A stretch of DNA of 64,000 nt from Tuctoria greenei (lineage: Eukaryota; Streptophyta; Magnoliopsida; Poales; Poaceae). Made by a program: the position numbers and the translations under genes. Below the pieces are notes generated by a model. It ran no database searches. It worked only from the letters and a program-made list of their open reading frames with translations, and had not been told where the DNA came from. Numbering within the stretch: position 1 is the first letter of the stretch; the number at the start of each line of letters is the position of its first letter. This document shows positions 45,003-55,470 of this stretch, one piece after another. The stretch covers positions 81,157,735 through 81,221,734 of the forward strand of contig JAYESD010000002.1 in assembly GCA_036927565.1 (NCBI GenBank), given 5' to 3'.

Positions 45003-47815
45003 TGTAACACCCTCATTTTCATTCATCATGCATTGCACAAGTTCATATACATGTTTAACATTAATCCACATAAAAAAGGAATGAGTCTAAAATGAATTAG
45101 AAGCAAAACCACACTAAATTTTTTTATAGAAGTGCGGACTAGTCCGTTTTTAGTGCGGACTAGTCTGATTTCTCTCTGACCTTCCTCAGACTTGTCCGTT
45201 TTTTCTGCAAACTAGTCTGTTTTTCTCTCTGTACAACTTTTGGACTTGTTTGATCCGGTGCGGACTAGTCCGGTATTCCAATTCCTTGAAATTTTGCCAA
45301 GTCCCTAGACTTGTCTGGACTTGTCTGACATCTAGTGGACTTGTCCGTTTTCCCCTCTAACTAAAATTGGACTTGTTCGGTTTTGGCTAGACTTGTCTAT
45401 TTTTCCTCTGACTACGTCCGGACTTGTCTGATGTCCAGTCTAGAATTGTTTGATATCTCTCTGACTAACTTCAGACTAGTCCGAACTCTTGCGCACTTGT
45501 TCAGTGATCGCGATTCCGAGTTGATCTTTTGTTTCACAACGTGTTTTTGGGTTTTACCTTAACTGGGCCTAAGGACGTCGTGTATAACTCTTTTTGGAGC
45601 CCATGTGGGACCCCACACCAGCCTCTACCCTCCCCAAACTCGAAATCCATCAAACCCCAGCCCTACACTCTTATATAAACAACCTCACCCCTTGACTTTA
45701 CATCCTTTTGCCTCAATTGAAAGACCACAAACCCTAGTTTGTGGAGAGCCGCCATCAAGGAGGGAGAAGGAGATCCCGAGCAAGACGAAGAGGAGGAGGA
45801 AACGAAAGAGGATCAAGTGATCAAGATCTCCATCGAGTTTTCGTTCTTCATCAACAATTCACCTTCAAGTTCCTTCATCAACCCTAGATTGTCAAGATCC
45901 AAGTGTTGCCTCCAAAACTTTTAATTCATTGGAGTTCTAAACACCTGGTACACCTCCTACTTCCTCTCTCTAACATAAATTCAGCCCCATTTTCCAAAAA
46001 AACCCTAGTTTGCTGTTTCTGCATAGGACGGACTAGTCCGATTTTCCAGACTGTTTTCTGCTGAATTGATTCTAAATTGTTTTGAATCAATCCCAAACCT
46101 GTCCAAACTTGTTAAAAGCTATTAGAACTAGTTAGTAACCATCATTAACAACTCATTGACTAGTTTCGCTTTGCATTTGCATTAATCATGCATGTCATGA
46201 CATATTGAGTAATATATGTGCACTTATTGATTGTGATTATTTTCTTGTATGTTGATTGCGCGGTTTAGACATATTTGCGCTACAAAGTGTTGCGGAGGAC
46301 CTCCAACACCAAGAATTTGAAGACTTCGACCCGAACCAAGCCCAAGAGCAAGGCAAGTGTCCTTGAACATATTGATCCCGTTTCGACAATAAATGTTCTG
46401 TTTTCAAAACTGCATCCTTGTATCAATTTGATGGGAAATCCTATGATAGGAAGTTTAAAAGCTTTGTTAACCAACCTTGTCACCTGGGATACATGGTAGA
46501 GAGTCGGGAAGGGCTTTTTACCTTTTGCTTGGCTTAATTAATTGGAATGAGAAAAGAACTATAACATTTAATTATGCATTAATGAAATTATGGTTAACAT
46601 GAACTGGTTAATATGATATGGTAATGGGTGATCTAAGTGTGCCTGGTATGTGGATGGGTTGGATGTTATGGTGGTTGCTTGCTTTAGATCTAAGGACCGA
46701 TTCATGCGAGAATAAGCCAGGACAACAGTGCCACCACGAGGTCAAGTATGGGTGCGGCGTAGCTGATTAATTAGGGTATTGCTAGTATTGCATAGATCAT
46801 TTGGCGCACTGGGGAAGGGGAGTCAGATTGGGTTTGGATTTGTGGCGGGACTCCCTAGGATCCGAATGGAACAAGAGAGGGCCCTTGGTTGAAGATGTGC
46901 TCAGTTGGAGACACCGCCACCCGTGAAACCTCAGTGGGTTCGTACATGCTAGTAGTCCCTTTGTAAAGGCTATTTTGTGATCTCTTGGCCATACACCTAT
47001 GGTAGTGTTTTGGCATAATGGATGTTTTCTTTAGTCACCAACGGGTGATGAAATCACAAACACATTGGTAAAGTGGTACAAACTCCGCAGAGTAATAAAA
47101 CTATCATGATAGCGTGCTCCCGGTTAAGAGCACCTGGATGACCTACATGATTAGAGGGGTTTTTGGTATTGGGAAGGTTTGGTATTGGTTATGGGATTGT
47201 ATTATGGTTTATGGCAATGGATATGGTTAATAGTAATGAGATATCTGGAATATGGATGATGGTAATGAAATGTGGACTGGTATTATGAAAACTACATGGT
47301 TTATGATGGGTTTACTTCACATACATATATTATATTGCTTTTCCAAAGTTTTAATGTACTTTTCAGCACTTAGCCTTTGTTATATTCGTCATTTGAATCA
47401 GCTACATGTCATACTTTCCACACTTGCTGAGTACGACATGTACTCACCCTTGCAGTCCCCCACCAACAGTTGCAGGTAAGGATTGGGAGTATAACGGTGA
47501 TAATGCGGAGTTCAAGGCCGTGTCTGTCGTCAGCTTTGCCTGTGGATTGATTGTAGTTGCGCCATATACCCTTATGCTTAGCTGCTTAGTTTGCTTAATT
47601 AGTTATTTCTGCTGCATTAGTTCAAACTTGTCATTAATAATCATTAGAGCTTGTATTCGAGGATATTCTAAATCATGTAATAAAAAATGCTTAATTAATC
47701 TTGTTTTGTGGAAATTTTCTGTATATCTTTTTGTGAATGCACTCGTGTATGTGTGTTGAACGTCCTGGGCACACATATGCATTCACTTGGTTCTTTTTCG
47801 GAACCTGGTGTCACA
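45003..47815 (+). mobile_element. 5' LTR (X3) of Tekay-type gypsy element E
   Basis: A 2,813-bp LTR, TGTAACACCC to GGTGTCACA, followed by PBS and gag, which identifies the X family. It carries a dyad array at 45133-45510, a TATA box at 45672-45679 and one dyad near 46027. The left flank is AGTAT (44998-45002); the partner lies outside the window. Confidence 0.92.
45133..45510. repeat. Dyad array in LTR X3
   Basis: GGACTAGTCC and GGACTTGTCC dyads, many with one or two mutations. It is collinear with the X2 array. Confidence 0.8.
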
Positions 47816-47817
47816 AA

Positions 47818-47831
47818 TTGGTATTAGAACC
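47818..47831 (+). other. Primer-binding site of element E
   Basis: TTGGTATTAGAACC, two bases after the LTR; a decayed initiator tRNA-Met type site. Confidence 0.7.
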
Positions 47832-48084
47832 ACAGGTTGACCGTAGGACGCAGTCTAGATAGAATGGACACTTCAGAGCACATAGGAGCACTCGGGAATC
47901 GATGTGTCCTTGCTTGTTGTGCTGTTTGCTATGTATTGCTGCTTGTGTGCTTAGTAGAGGATTTTGGGATGCTTTAGCATTGCCATGTCCATATAGGCTA
48001 GTATAGTTAGTTGCTTAGTTTCATATCCCTTGATGCATATAGTTGGGGACGTTTTCTAAATCCTTATCTCTTGCTTTTCTTCAA
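47832..48084 (+). other. Leader of element E
   Basis: Untranslated sequence between PBS and gag start; nothing else recognised. Confidence 0.5.
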
Positions 48085-49330
48085 ATGGTGAGGACTCGCA
48101 ACCAGAGGGATGGAAATGATGAGGAGGAGAACAATGGAGCACCACAGAACAACAATGGACAAGGACCTGCCTGAGGAGCTATCAATCTTGAGCAGCTATT
48201 GGCCATGCAGAACCAACTCATGCAAACCATGATATAGACTATGGGACAGCTGCAGGCTGGTAACAACAACAATCAGCCCCACATGCCTCCACCGCCACCT
48301 CCTCATAACCGATTGGGAGAGTTCATGAGGACCAGGCCGCCGACCTTTGCTCATGCTACTGACCCTATGGATGCTGATGATTGGCTCAAGTCCGTGGAAA
48401 AGAAACTAGCAATAGTCCAATGCAGTGACTGGGAGAAGGTGCTATTTGCGTCTCATCAACTTGTTGGAGCAGCTGCCGATTGGTGGGACTCGCTATGCAA
48501 CGCCCATGAAAATCAAGAGAGGATTACTTGGGCTGAATTCAAAGAGAACTTCCGTTCTCATTATGTGCCACAAGGTGTTATGATCTTGAAGAGGCAAGAA
48601 TTTGAGAACATGAGGCAAGGGAGATCGAGTGTGAGTGAATATCTCAATAAGTCCACTCAACTTTCAAGATAAGCGCCTGAGGATGTGAGCCAGGACAGCC
48701 GGAAACAATACTTGTTCATGAGGGGCTTGCACAATGTGATCCAGGTACAATTGTTGAATTGTGATTATGCCAACTTCCAGAAGCTAGTGGACAAAACAAT
48801 TGTTGTGGAGAACAAAGTACGTGAGATGGAGCTAGATAACAAGAGGAAGGCGCCATATCAAGGACAACAACAAGGAAGATGTGCGCCCTCGCTTTGTACC
48901 ACCCAATGCGCCTTATTACATCTCTTTTACTCTTGTACAACGTCCTGGTTATGCACCGTGCCCAGCTCAGTTTGTGCAGCAACGCCCTGTCATGCAAGCA
49001 CCTAGGCCTCCAATGCCTTTTGCACCTCGTGGCAACTTTCCTGGTGTAAATGTTTAGAATCAAGTTCGTCCCAATAATTCTGGTGCACTTAGGAAGTGCT
49101 ATACATGTAGAGAAGCAGGACACTTTGCAATTCAATGTCCTAAGTCAGGCCTTGGTCATGGAAGCAATGCTCCAAGACAGAACCCAAGACCGAATGGAGG
49201 AGCACCACAAGGCAACCGTGGACAGCAGAATTTTGCTCGTGGCAACGTGAACCATGTCTCTACAGAGGATGCTCAACAAGCAGATGACGTGGTGATTGGT
49301 ATGTTTCTCGCGAACTCCAACCCAACGACT
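48085..49330 (+). pseudogene. Element E gag, Tekay/Del chromovirus type
   Basis: Start MVRTRNQRDG at 48085, typical of Del/Tekay gag. A TGA follows after 29 codons (about 48172), and a TAG lies near 48236. The capsid core is at 48300-48670 (GEFMRTRPPTFAHATDPMDA, then ADWWDSLCNAH, then GRSSVSEYL). A TAA at 48670 and a frameshift near 48880 follow. The zinc knuckle CYTCREAGHFAIQC is at about 49098-49140. It is degraded but unambiguous. Confidence 0.9.
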
Positions 49331-50467
49331 ATTTTATTTGACTCTGGAGCATCACATTAATTTATTGCATCGAAATATGTTGCCAAGTATAGTTTCCCTA
49401 TCTCTCATATGAAGTTTACTTTGTTGGTTAAGTCTCCTGGAGGAGAGATGAAGACAAATATAGTATGTCCAAAAGTAAGCCTTAGAATAAGGGGGTAGAC
49501 TTCTTTGCCAACCTGATTGTCCTGGATTCTCAAGGTTTGGACATTATACTTGGTATGGACTGGTTGAGGAAGCACAATGGAGTCATTGAATGTGCCACAA
49601 AGACAGTTAAGTTGACCAATGAGGAAGGGATCACCATAGAATTTGAAGCATCTCAACATGCACCAAAGCAATTGGAGTCGAATCACATGGACGGTGCCAC
49701 AATTGAAGAGATCCCAATGGTGTGTGAATTCTTGGATGTGTTTCCGGATGAATTGCTAGGTATGTCACCTGATCGAGACATAGGATTTGTTATTGAATTA
49801 ATACCTTGAACTGCACCTATAGCTAAGAGGCCGTATAGGATGCCTCCTTAGGAGTTAGCGGAGCTCAAGAAGCAGATTAAAGAGGAACTAGAGGAAGGTT
49901 TTATTCGTCCAAGCTCTTCACCTTGGGGAGCGTCCGTTTTTTTTGTGGACAAGAAGGATGGATCACAAAGGATGTGTGTGGATTACCGAGCTCTCAATGA
50001 GGTGACCATCAAGAACAAGTACACCTTGCCATGCATAGAAGACTTGTTTGATCCGATGAAGGGTGCTTGTGTCTACTCAAAGATTGATTTAATGTCGAGA
50101 TACATTCAAATGAAGAATTAGACCATCGAATATACCCAAGATAGCTTTTCGGACATGATGGATCCTATAAGTATACAGTTATGTCCTCTGGATTGATAAA
50201 TGCACCTGCGTATTTTATGTACCTCATGAATAAGGTCTTCATGGAGTACATGGATAAGTTTTTAGTGGTGTTCATTGATGATATTATGATCTACTCGAAG
50301 GATGAGAAGGAACATGAGGAACATCTGAGGCTCGCGTTGCAGAATTTGAGGGAGCATCAATTGTACGCCAAATTCAGTAAGTGCTAGTTTTGGTTGAAAG
50401 AGGATTCATTTTTGGGTCATATCATCTCAGGAGGAGGAGTATCGGTTGACCCAGGAAAAGTGAGATA
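49331..50467 (+). pseudogene. Element E pol: protease and RT part
   Basis: Aspartic protease motif DSGASH at 49340-49357, followed immediately by TAA. The LDIILGMDWLRKHNGVI block is at 49532. RT begins near 49850 (KKQIKEELEEGFIRPSSSPW), with FFVDKKDG, MCVDYRALNE and the FIDDIMIYS catalytic block at about 50269-50300. TGA at 49807, TAG near 49850 and 50120, frameshifts near 49490 and 50150, and TAG at 50385 break it. It ends at 50467 where copia element C is inserted; RNase H and integrase are not in the window. Confidence 0.9.
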
Positions 50468-52377
50468 TGTGCTTGTAGGATCGAAGAGCACGTGAAAAGC
50501 TACCAGAGGGGGGGGGGGGTGAATGGTAGATTTAAAAATCTTACGCAGCGAAAACAATAAGACCCCAAACTCTTTCGGCAGAAAAACGATCTATTAAAGA
50601 AATCGTGTGTGAGACTAATCTAAATGTGTTTCACCGTGACAAAAGTGATGGATATCAGAGCGAATCAAGTCACGAAGACAACACAAAAAGAATCTCTCAA
50701 ATCCGACGAGAAAAACTCAAGTTATGATCGAAAGATCAAACAATGGTCAATCTGCCCTACCCGAGAAAAAAAAGTTCTGGAATGCTGCAAAGAAACTAGT
50801 GTAGATCATAGACCACAAATCCAATGACCGTGAAATTTTTATACATGATAAATAATCAAGTTGTGAAGACAACCCAAAAAGAATCACGTCAATTGGATCT
50901 GTAAAACTCGAGTTATGATAAAACCACCAAAGAAAGGTAGTGCTGTCCAGAAACTCGACGAGTAAAACTTGTCTGGAACAAGTCTGACGAACAAGGCACA
51001 AAAGTTCCTTCAAACTATGAATTTTATTGAATAGAACATAAGAGGAACAGCCCTAAAGTCGTCTACCACGAGCTCTGGGCTCCCTTGCTTATATAACCAG
51101 CCCTTAGGCCAACCCAATATCAACTAGGACTCCAATCCTACTCAGATCACGAATCGTAACTTTCCATAACTGCTCAAGATTCTTCTACACGCAGATAGAA
51201 GCAATCTTAAGACTTCCAAACACCTTAGTAACGTATCCCACATTACTAAACAACTCAAATTCGTGACCCACACGAAATCCTATCATAACCAACTCAAATC
51301 TTTCCATATTTGAATCAAACCTGACTTAGCCGCAGCCTGAGTCCATAACCTAGTCGGTTGGACCTTTCCGACCAATTCTTTACGTCCACATCTCTTCATC
51401 ACGTCTCGGAACCATGTAACCACGTCCATGCACTCCTTGCACACGTGCAAACATCTTCCAATGACGTCCACAATACCTTCATATGCATTGTTCTTGATTC
51501 AATCATCCTGCGCGACCTCCTGATCAGCTCAACCACAGTTCCTTCCGAACTTGGTTGTTGGAACCTCATCTCCTCCCTGAGACTAGTCCAATGGATCCCG
51601 TCACCAGCCATGTCTTGAACTCAAGCAAAACCTGCACATGAATAAACAACCAATCCATACGAGCCCAAGTCCTCGACTTGACTCAAGTTAGTTCCGAACA
51701 CAACACCTTACGTGAGAACCTCACATAAGCATGTTGCAAAATCACAGTAACACGATATCATCTATATCATCCAAAACGCACCAAAAACTTAGCAAATGAA
51801 TACTAAGCAATCTTTCCAACAATGTAAAGCAAGTACGAAACATTGCAAATGAAAAGCAGAAGCACTGCGGTCAAGTTCCGGACCTTGCCAGAGCAACCCG
51901 GACCTTGAGCCGGAGCTAACAAAAGCTAGTAGAACCTAGCGCTGGAGCTTACCAAAACTAGTACAACCAAGCTCCCGTCGGAGCTTACAAAACTAGCAGG
52001 ACCTAGTGCCGGAGCTAACTAGAACTAGTCGGAACTAGTAAACCCAAAAGCCGGAGCTAGAAAAATCAACTCGGAGCTTCGCAAAAGCATGCCAGATCTA
52101 TCAAATATATGCCGGAGCTAATAAAGACATGCCGGAGCTAAAGATAAAACTCACTGGAGCTAACCAAAGCTAGTCGGACCTTACCAAGAAGCCGGATCTA
52201 GCATCTAACATAGCCGGAGCTACCCAAACAAGTTGGACCTATGGTCGGACCTTGCTATAGCTCGGAGCTAGAGTCGGACCTTGATAAAAAGGTGTTTTGG
52301 TGATATTAAAAACTTTTATCATCAAAGCCAAGTGTATTCACTACAAGCCAATGTATTCAGGACACATAGGTCTTACA
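50468..52377 (-). mobile_element. 3' LTR of copia element C (Sirevirus-like)
   Basis: A 1,910-bp LTR inserted in the RT of element E. On the minus strand it starts TGTAAGACC at 52377, directly after a polypurine tract, and ends near 50468 (left flank AGATA is the candidate target duplication). It ends with the same G-run/GGTGAAT signature near 50508-50523 as the other Sirevirus LTRs. It has no GGAC-TA-GTCC dyads but has an array of CCGGAGCTA-like motifs. Confidence 0.82.
51878..52285. repeat. Degenerate CCGGAGCTA / CGGACCTT array in LTR C
   Basis: More than twenty copies of short motifs such as GCCGGAGCTAA, GTCGGAGCTT, GTCGGACCTT and AGAACTAGTCGG, spaced irregularly by about 10-30 bp. It lies toward the LTR start (minus strand), the same relative place as the dyad arrays of Sireviruses A, B and D. 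Confidence 0.75.
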
Positions 52378-53334
52378 ATCTCCCCCTTGATGAATGCATT
52401 GGCAACACCATTTAAAATTCGAACATTGGCTTGTTCTCATTAAAAGTTTTGAAGAAAATTTCTCCCCCTTTGTAAATCAAAAGTAAAATGAGAAGAAAAA
52501 ATTATCCCATATTATCTCTCCCCCTTTATTATCTCTCCTTATGCACATATTCTCTTTCTCTTCATGATTATCTCTCCCCCTTTGACAATGTATTCAGGAA
52601 GTCATGAGCATAGTTGTTATGAGCATATTATAACATATTCATATAAACAAAGCTCATCCAAGTCATACTATCAAGTACTTTACATTATCACATCAATGAA
52701 ATACATAAAGTAGTGTAAGCCATGCTAGAGATCATATGTAATTTTCAATTTAAGCAAGTCATGATCTCACAAACTTAACTATTTCAAAACCTGAAATCAT
52801 GACACTAGTTGCTGCATTTTAATATTTTTCAAAGCATAAATTTAGATCATATGATATTTGCAAGAGATTATATGCGCAACTGCCTTATTCTAACCAACCA
52901 AGCCAAGCCTATGTCATTTGACAATCAAAAGCTTAAGGACATGGTTTTAGTCATACACAACTTCTTCCAAGTTCATATCTAAGTGCAATGACAAGCCATC
53001 TCAAAAGAAAAAGTGCGATGCATGCATATTCTCTTGATCTTTTCTCAATTTATATTTGTTCAAAAAAACTCAACATGTGAGTTGATTACTTGATGAATTC
53101 TTAATGATTAAAAGCACTTGTGAACATGTAACAAGTTCAAAACAGCAAGAAAGTTCGACCATGACCAGTTTTAGTGTAAGTTATTATTCCAATTACTAGA
53201 CATGGCAAAAACTACAAAATGTATAACACGAGTAATGTAGTAAGAACTTTCAGCATGTAAAAGGAATCACAAAGTCATATATGTATGAAATACTATGCTC
53301 ATATTATTTTAATTTCATATTCACACATAGACTT
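52378..53334 (-). other. C internal 3' region with multiple polypurine tracts
   Basis: Four copies of an AAAGGGGGAGA-type tract (minus strand) occur at about 52378-52389, 52462-52474, 52518-52529 and 52572-52583. The rest is AT-rich with no recognisable ORF3, unlike A, B and D. Confidence 0.65.
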
Positions 53335-53500
53335 CCCAAGTTTCAAAACTCCCCCTAGATTTAAGCCATGAGGATGCATAACCCCTATTTCACTACGAAT
53401 GTAAAAAAATGAGTGAAATCCAAAGGTTTTGTAAAAATGTCAGCCAATTGTTGTTCGGTATCTACATGGTGAAGCACAATGTTTCCTTTTTCAACGTTAT
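53335..53500 (-). pseudogene. Element C pol, RNase H C-terminus
   Basis: On the minus strand it reads IVLHHVDTEQQLADIFTKPLD, the closing RNase H signature of Ty1/copia pol, then a degenerate end. Everything upstream is displaced by the insertion of Sirevirus D at 53501. Confidence 0.85.
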
Positions 53501-54269
53501 TGAAAGTTGCCTAGAGGGGGGGTGAATAGGCTAATTGACCTGAAATGACTTAATAAAATGAGATTAATACACAGGGGGCGGACTAGTCCAGTCCAGGGGC
53601 GGACTAGTCCGGTCCACCTACAGGGAAAAACCTAAAAGGGGTTTCTAACAGATTTTGGTCCAATTCTTGTGATGCAAAGTTTGTTATAATAACTTAGTGA
53701 GCCTTAACAAGTTATATGGCAAGTATGAAGCTAAGGATCACAATATAGCAAAGGTGATGAGCAAAACCGACAAAGCTTAACACTAGAAGCAATATATGAT
53801 GATCGAACGCTAGGAACACAAGTGACACGAGGATTTTATACCGAGGTTCGATCCCACACAAGGAATCTACGTCCCCGTTGAGGAGTCCACAAAGGACCGT
53901 GTTCAATAACCCTTCCCTCACCAAGTTTACCGCACGGGCCTAACTTGGTTCTCCACTATCACAAAGAATGAATACAAGATTCGTTGGGGCTTCTCACAAT
54001 CTGAGGCTCCCACCACAATTACAATTGCAAATCACAAAGATTAACTCAAGCCACAGATCACAAAGATTCACAAAGTGCAAGAGATCAAACCGAGAGCCAA
54101 AGAGCGGTATTCTTCCTCTTCTTCACCTCACCAAACCCTAATCCACACAAGAATTAGTTTTAGAGGGAATGTAGGCAAGAAGGAGGATTTTGGAGGCTCA
54201 AGGTTGCTGTGGTGGCGCTAGGGTTTCAATTTGCTCAAAGGATTGGTTCAAATGAACCCAGGGGACCTC

Positions 54270-54277
54270 TATTTATA
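54270..54277 (-). promoter_or_regulatory. TATA box of Sirevirus D LTR
   Basis: TATAAATA on the minus strand, 38 bp downstream of the nearest dyad, within a short inverted repeat (CCTCTATAAATAGAGG). Confidence 0.7.
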
Positions 54278-54315
54278 GAGGTCCCAAGCCCATACAGCTG
54301 ACTTCAGCAGAAGGG

Positions 54316-54650
54316 CGGACTAGTCCGGCCTACAGCCCGAACTAGTCCGGCCTAGGGGACCACTGACGCCCCTGACAACTGTCGCACTGCGCGGCAATCG
54401 TCACACTACCCGCCAAACTTCAAATTCAAACGATCACTTCAACAACAGACTAGTCCGTCCCTCACCGGACTAGTCCGATCTCACACAGGACCTTTTGTTC
54501 CGTGTGAAAATGGACTAGTCTGAAGACCACGGACTAGTCCGACCCCATACGGACTAGTCCGATCTCAGTCAGACCCTTCTGGTCCGGCCGAAGACACACT
54601 TGGCCGGCCAGGGGCGGACTAGTCCGGCCACCTGCACGGACTAGTCCGGC
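54316..54650. repeat. Paired dyad array, Sirevirus D LTR
   Basis: About nine dyads in pairs whose starts are 19-22 bp apart. The spacer sequences differ from those of B, so the dyads and their spacing are what is conserved. Confidence 0.9.
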
Positions 54651-54958
54651 CCTACTGCCAGACTACTTCCAACTCTCTTCTCTCAATAGGTTTGACCTCT
54701 AAACCGCTTTGAGCTCCCAACTTGATCTCAATGCACTTTACACACCCATCCTCACACAAATTTGGCTAGTCTAAAGTCGACACACTAGAAACCCTAGTTT
54801 CCCTTTTCGAGTTGACATCGCCGTTTCCATCTTTTTCCTTTTTGAGGGATTGTGCTTCCACTTAGTCCACACCTGTGCTTAAGATCACTGAGCTCATTAG
54901 CCACTTAGTTGTCGTCATCAATCATCCAAAACCCATGGGGATCCTAGATGCACTTTCA

Positions 54959-55470
54959 ATCTCCCCCTTTTTGGTGATTGATGACAACACATTAAGTCTT
55001 CACATATAAGAGTGTAAATTTGTGGTTTTCATAACGTGCGGGTGTATGAGTGACTCCCCCTCAATGAATGCATCATAAAAGAGAGATTGAGGAAGTCCTT
55101 CATACACACACACGTTATGGTGGGGAACCTACGTGTTGTGCTCAACAATTTGTGACAAGACATAACAGGCATGAATATGATTAAAAGATAGACATTCAAA
55201 ACATCATATGTGATATTTAACATTAAGAGCATAGTCTTGCACAAATTTAAGCGTTCGACATAACATAGATATTACAATAAAGGAGGGCAACATGTCCAAG
55301 AATCCAACATAAGAACTACACTCGACTCTCCACACCTAAATACCCTTGCCCAACCTTTCTAACACTCCCCCATATTGATTATCTCTCCCGACTGACTCCC
55401 AACTATCTCTCCCCCTTTGGCATCAAGACACCAAAAAGGGAAAATAAGAGGGGAAACACAACCTCGAAGT
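54959..55470 (-). other. Sirevirus D polypurine tracts and 3' spacer
   Basis: A polypurine tract lies directly against the LTR (AAAAAGGGGGAGAT, 54959-54972), with a second (AAAGGGGGAGAGAT) near 55405-55418 close to the end of ORF3. No ORF. Confidence 0.8.

Larger units (their letters stand above)
53501..54958 (-). mobile_element. Sirevirus D 3' LTR
   Basis: A 1,458-bp LTR. On the minus strand it starts TGAAAGTGCATCTAGG and ends GGCAACTTTCA. The dyad array is at 54316-54650, the TATA box at 54270-54277 (minus strand), and a dyad pair lies near 53580-53615. Confidence 0.93.
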
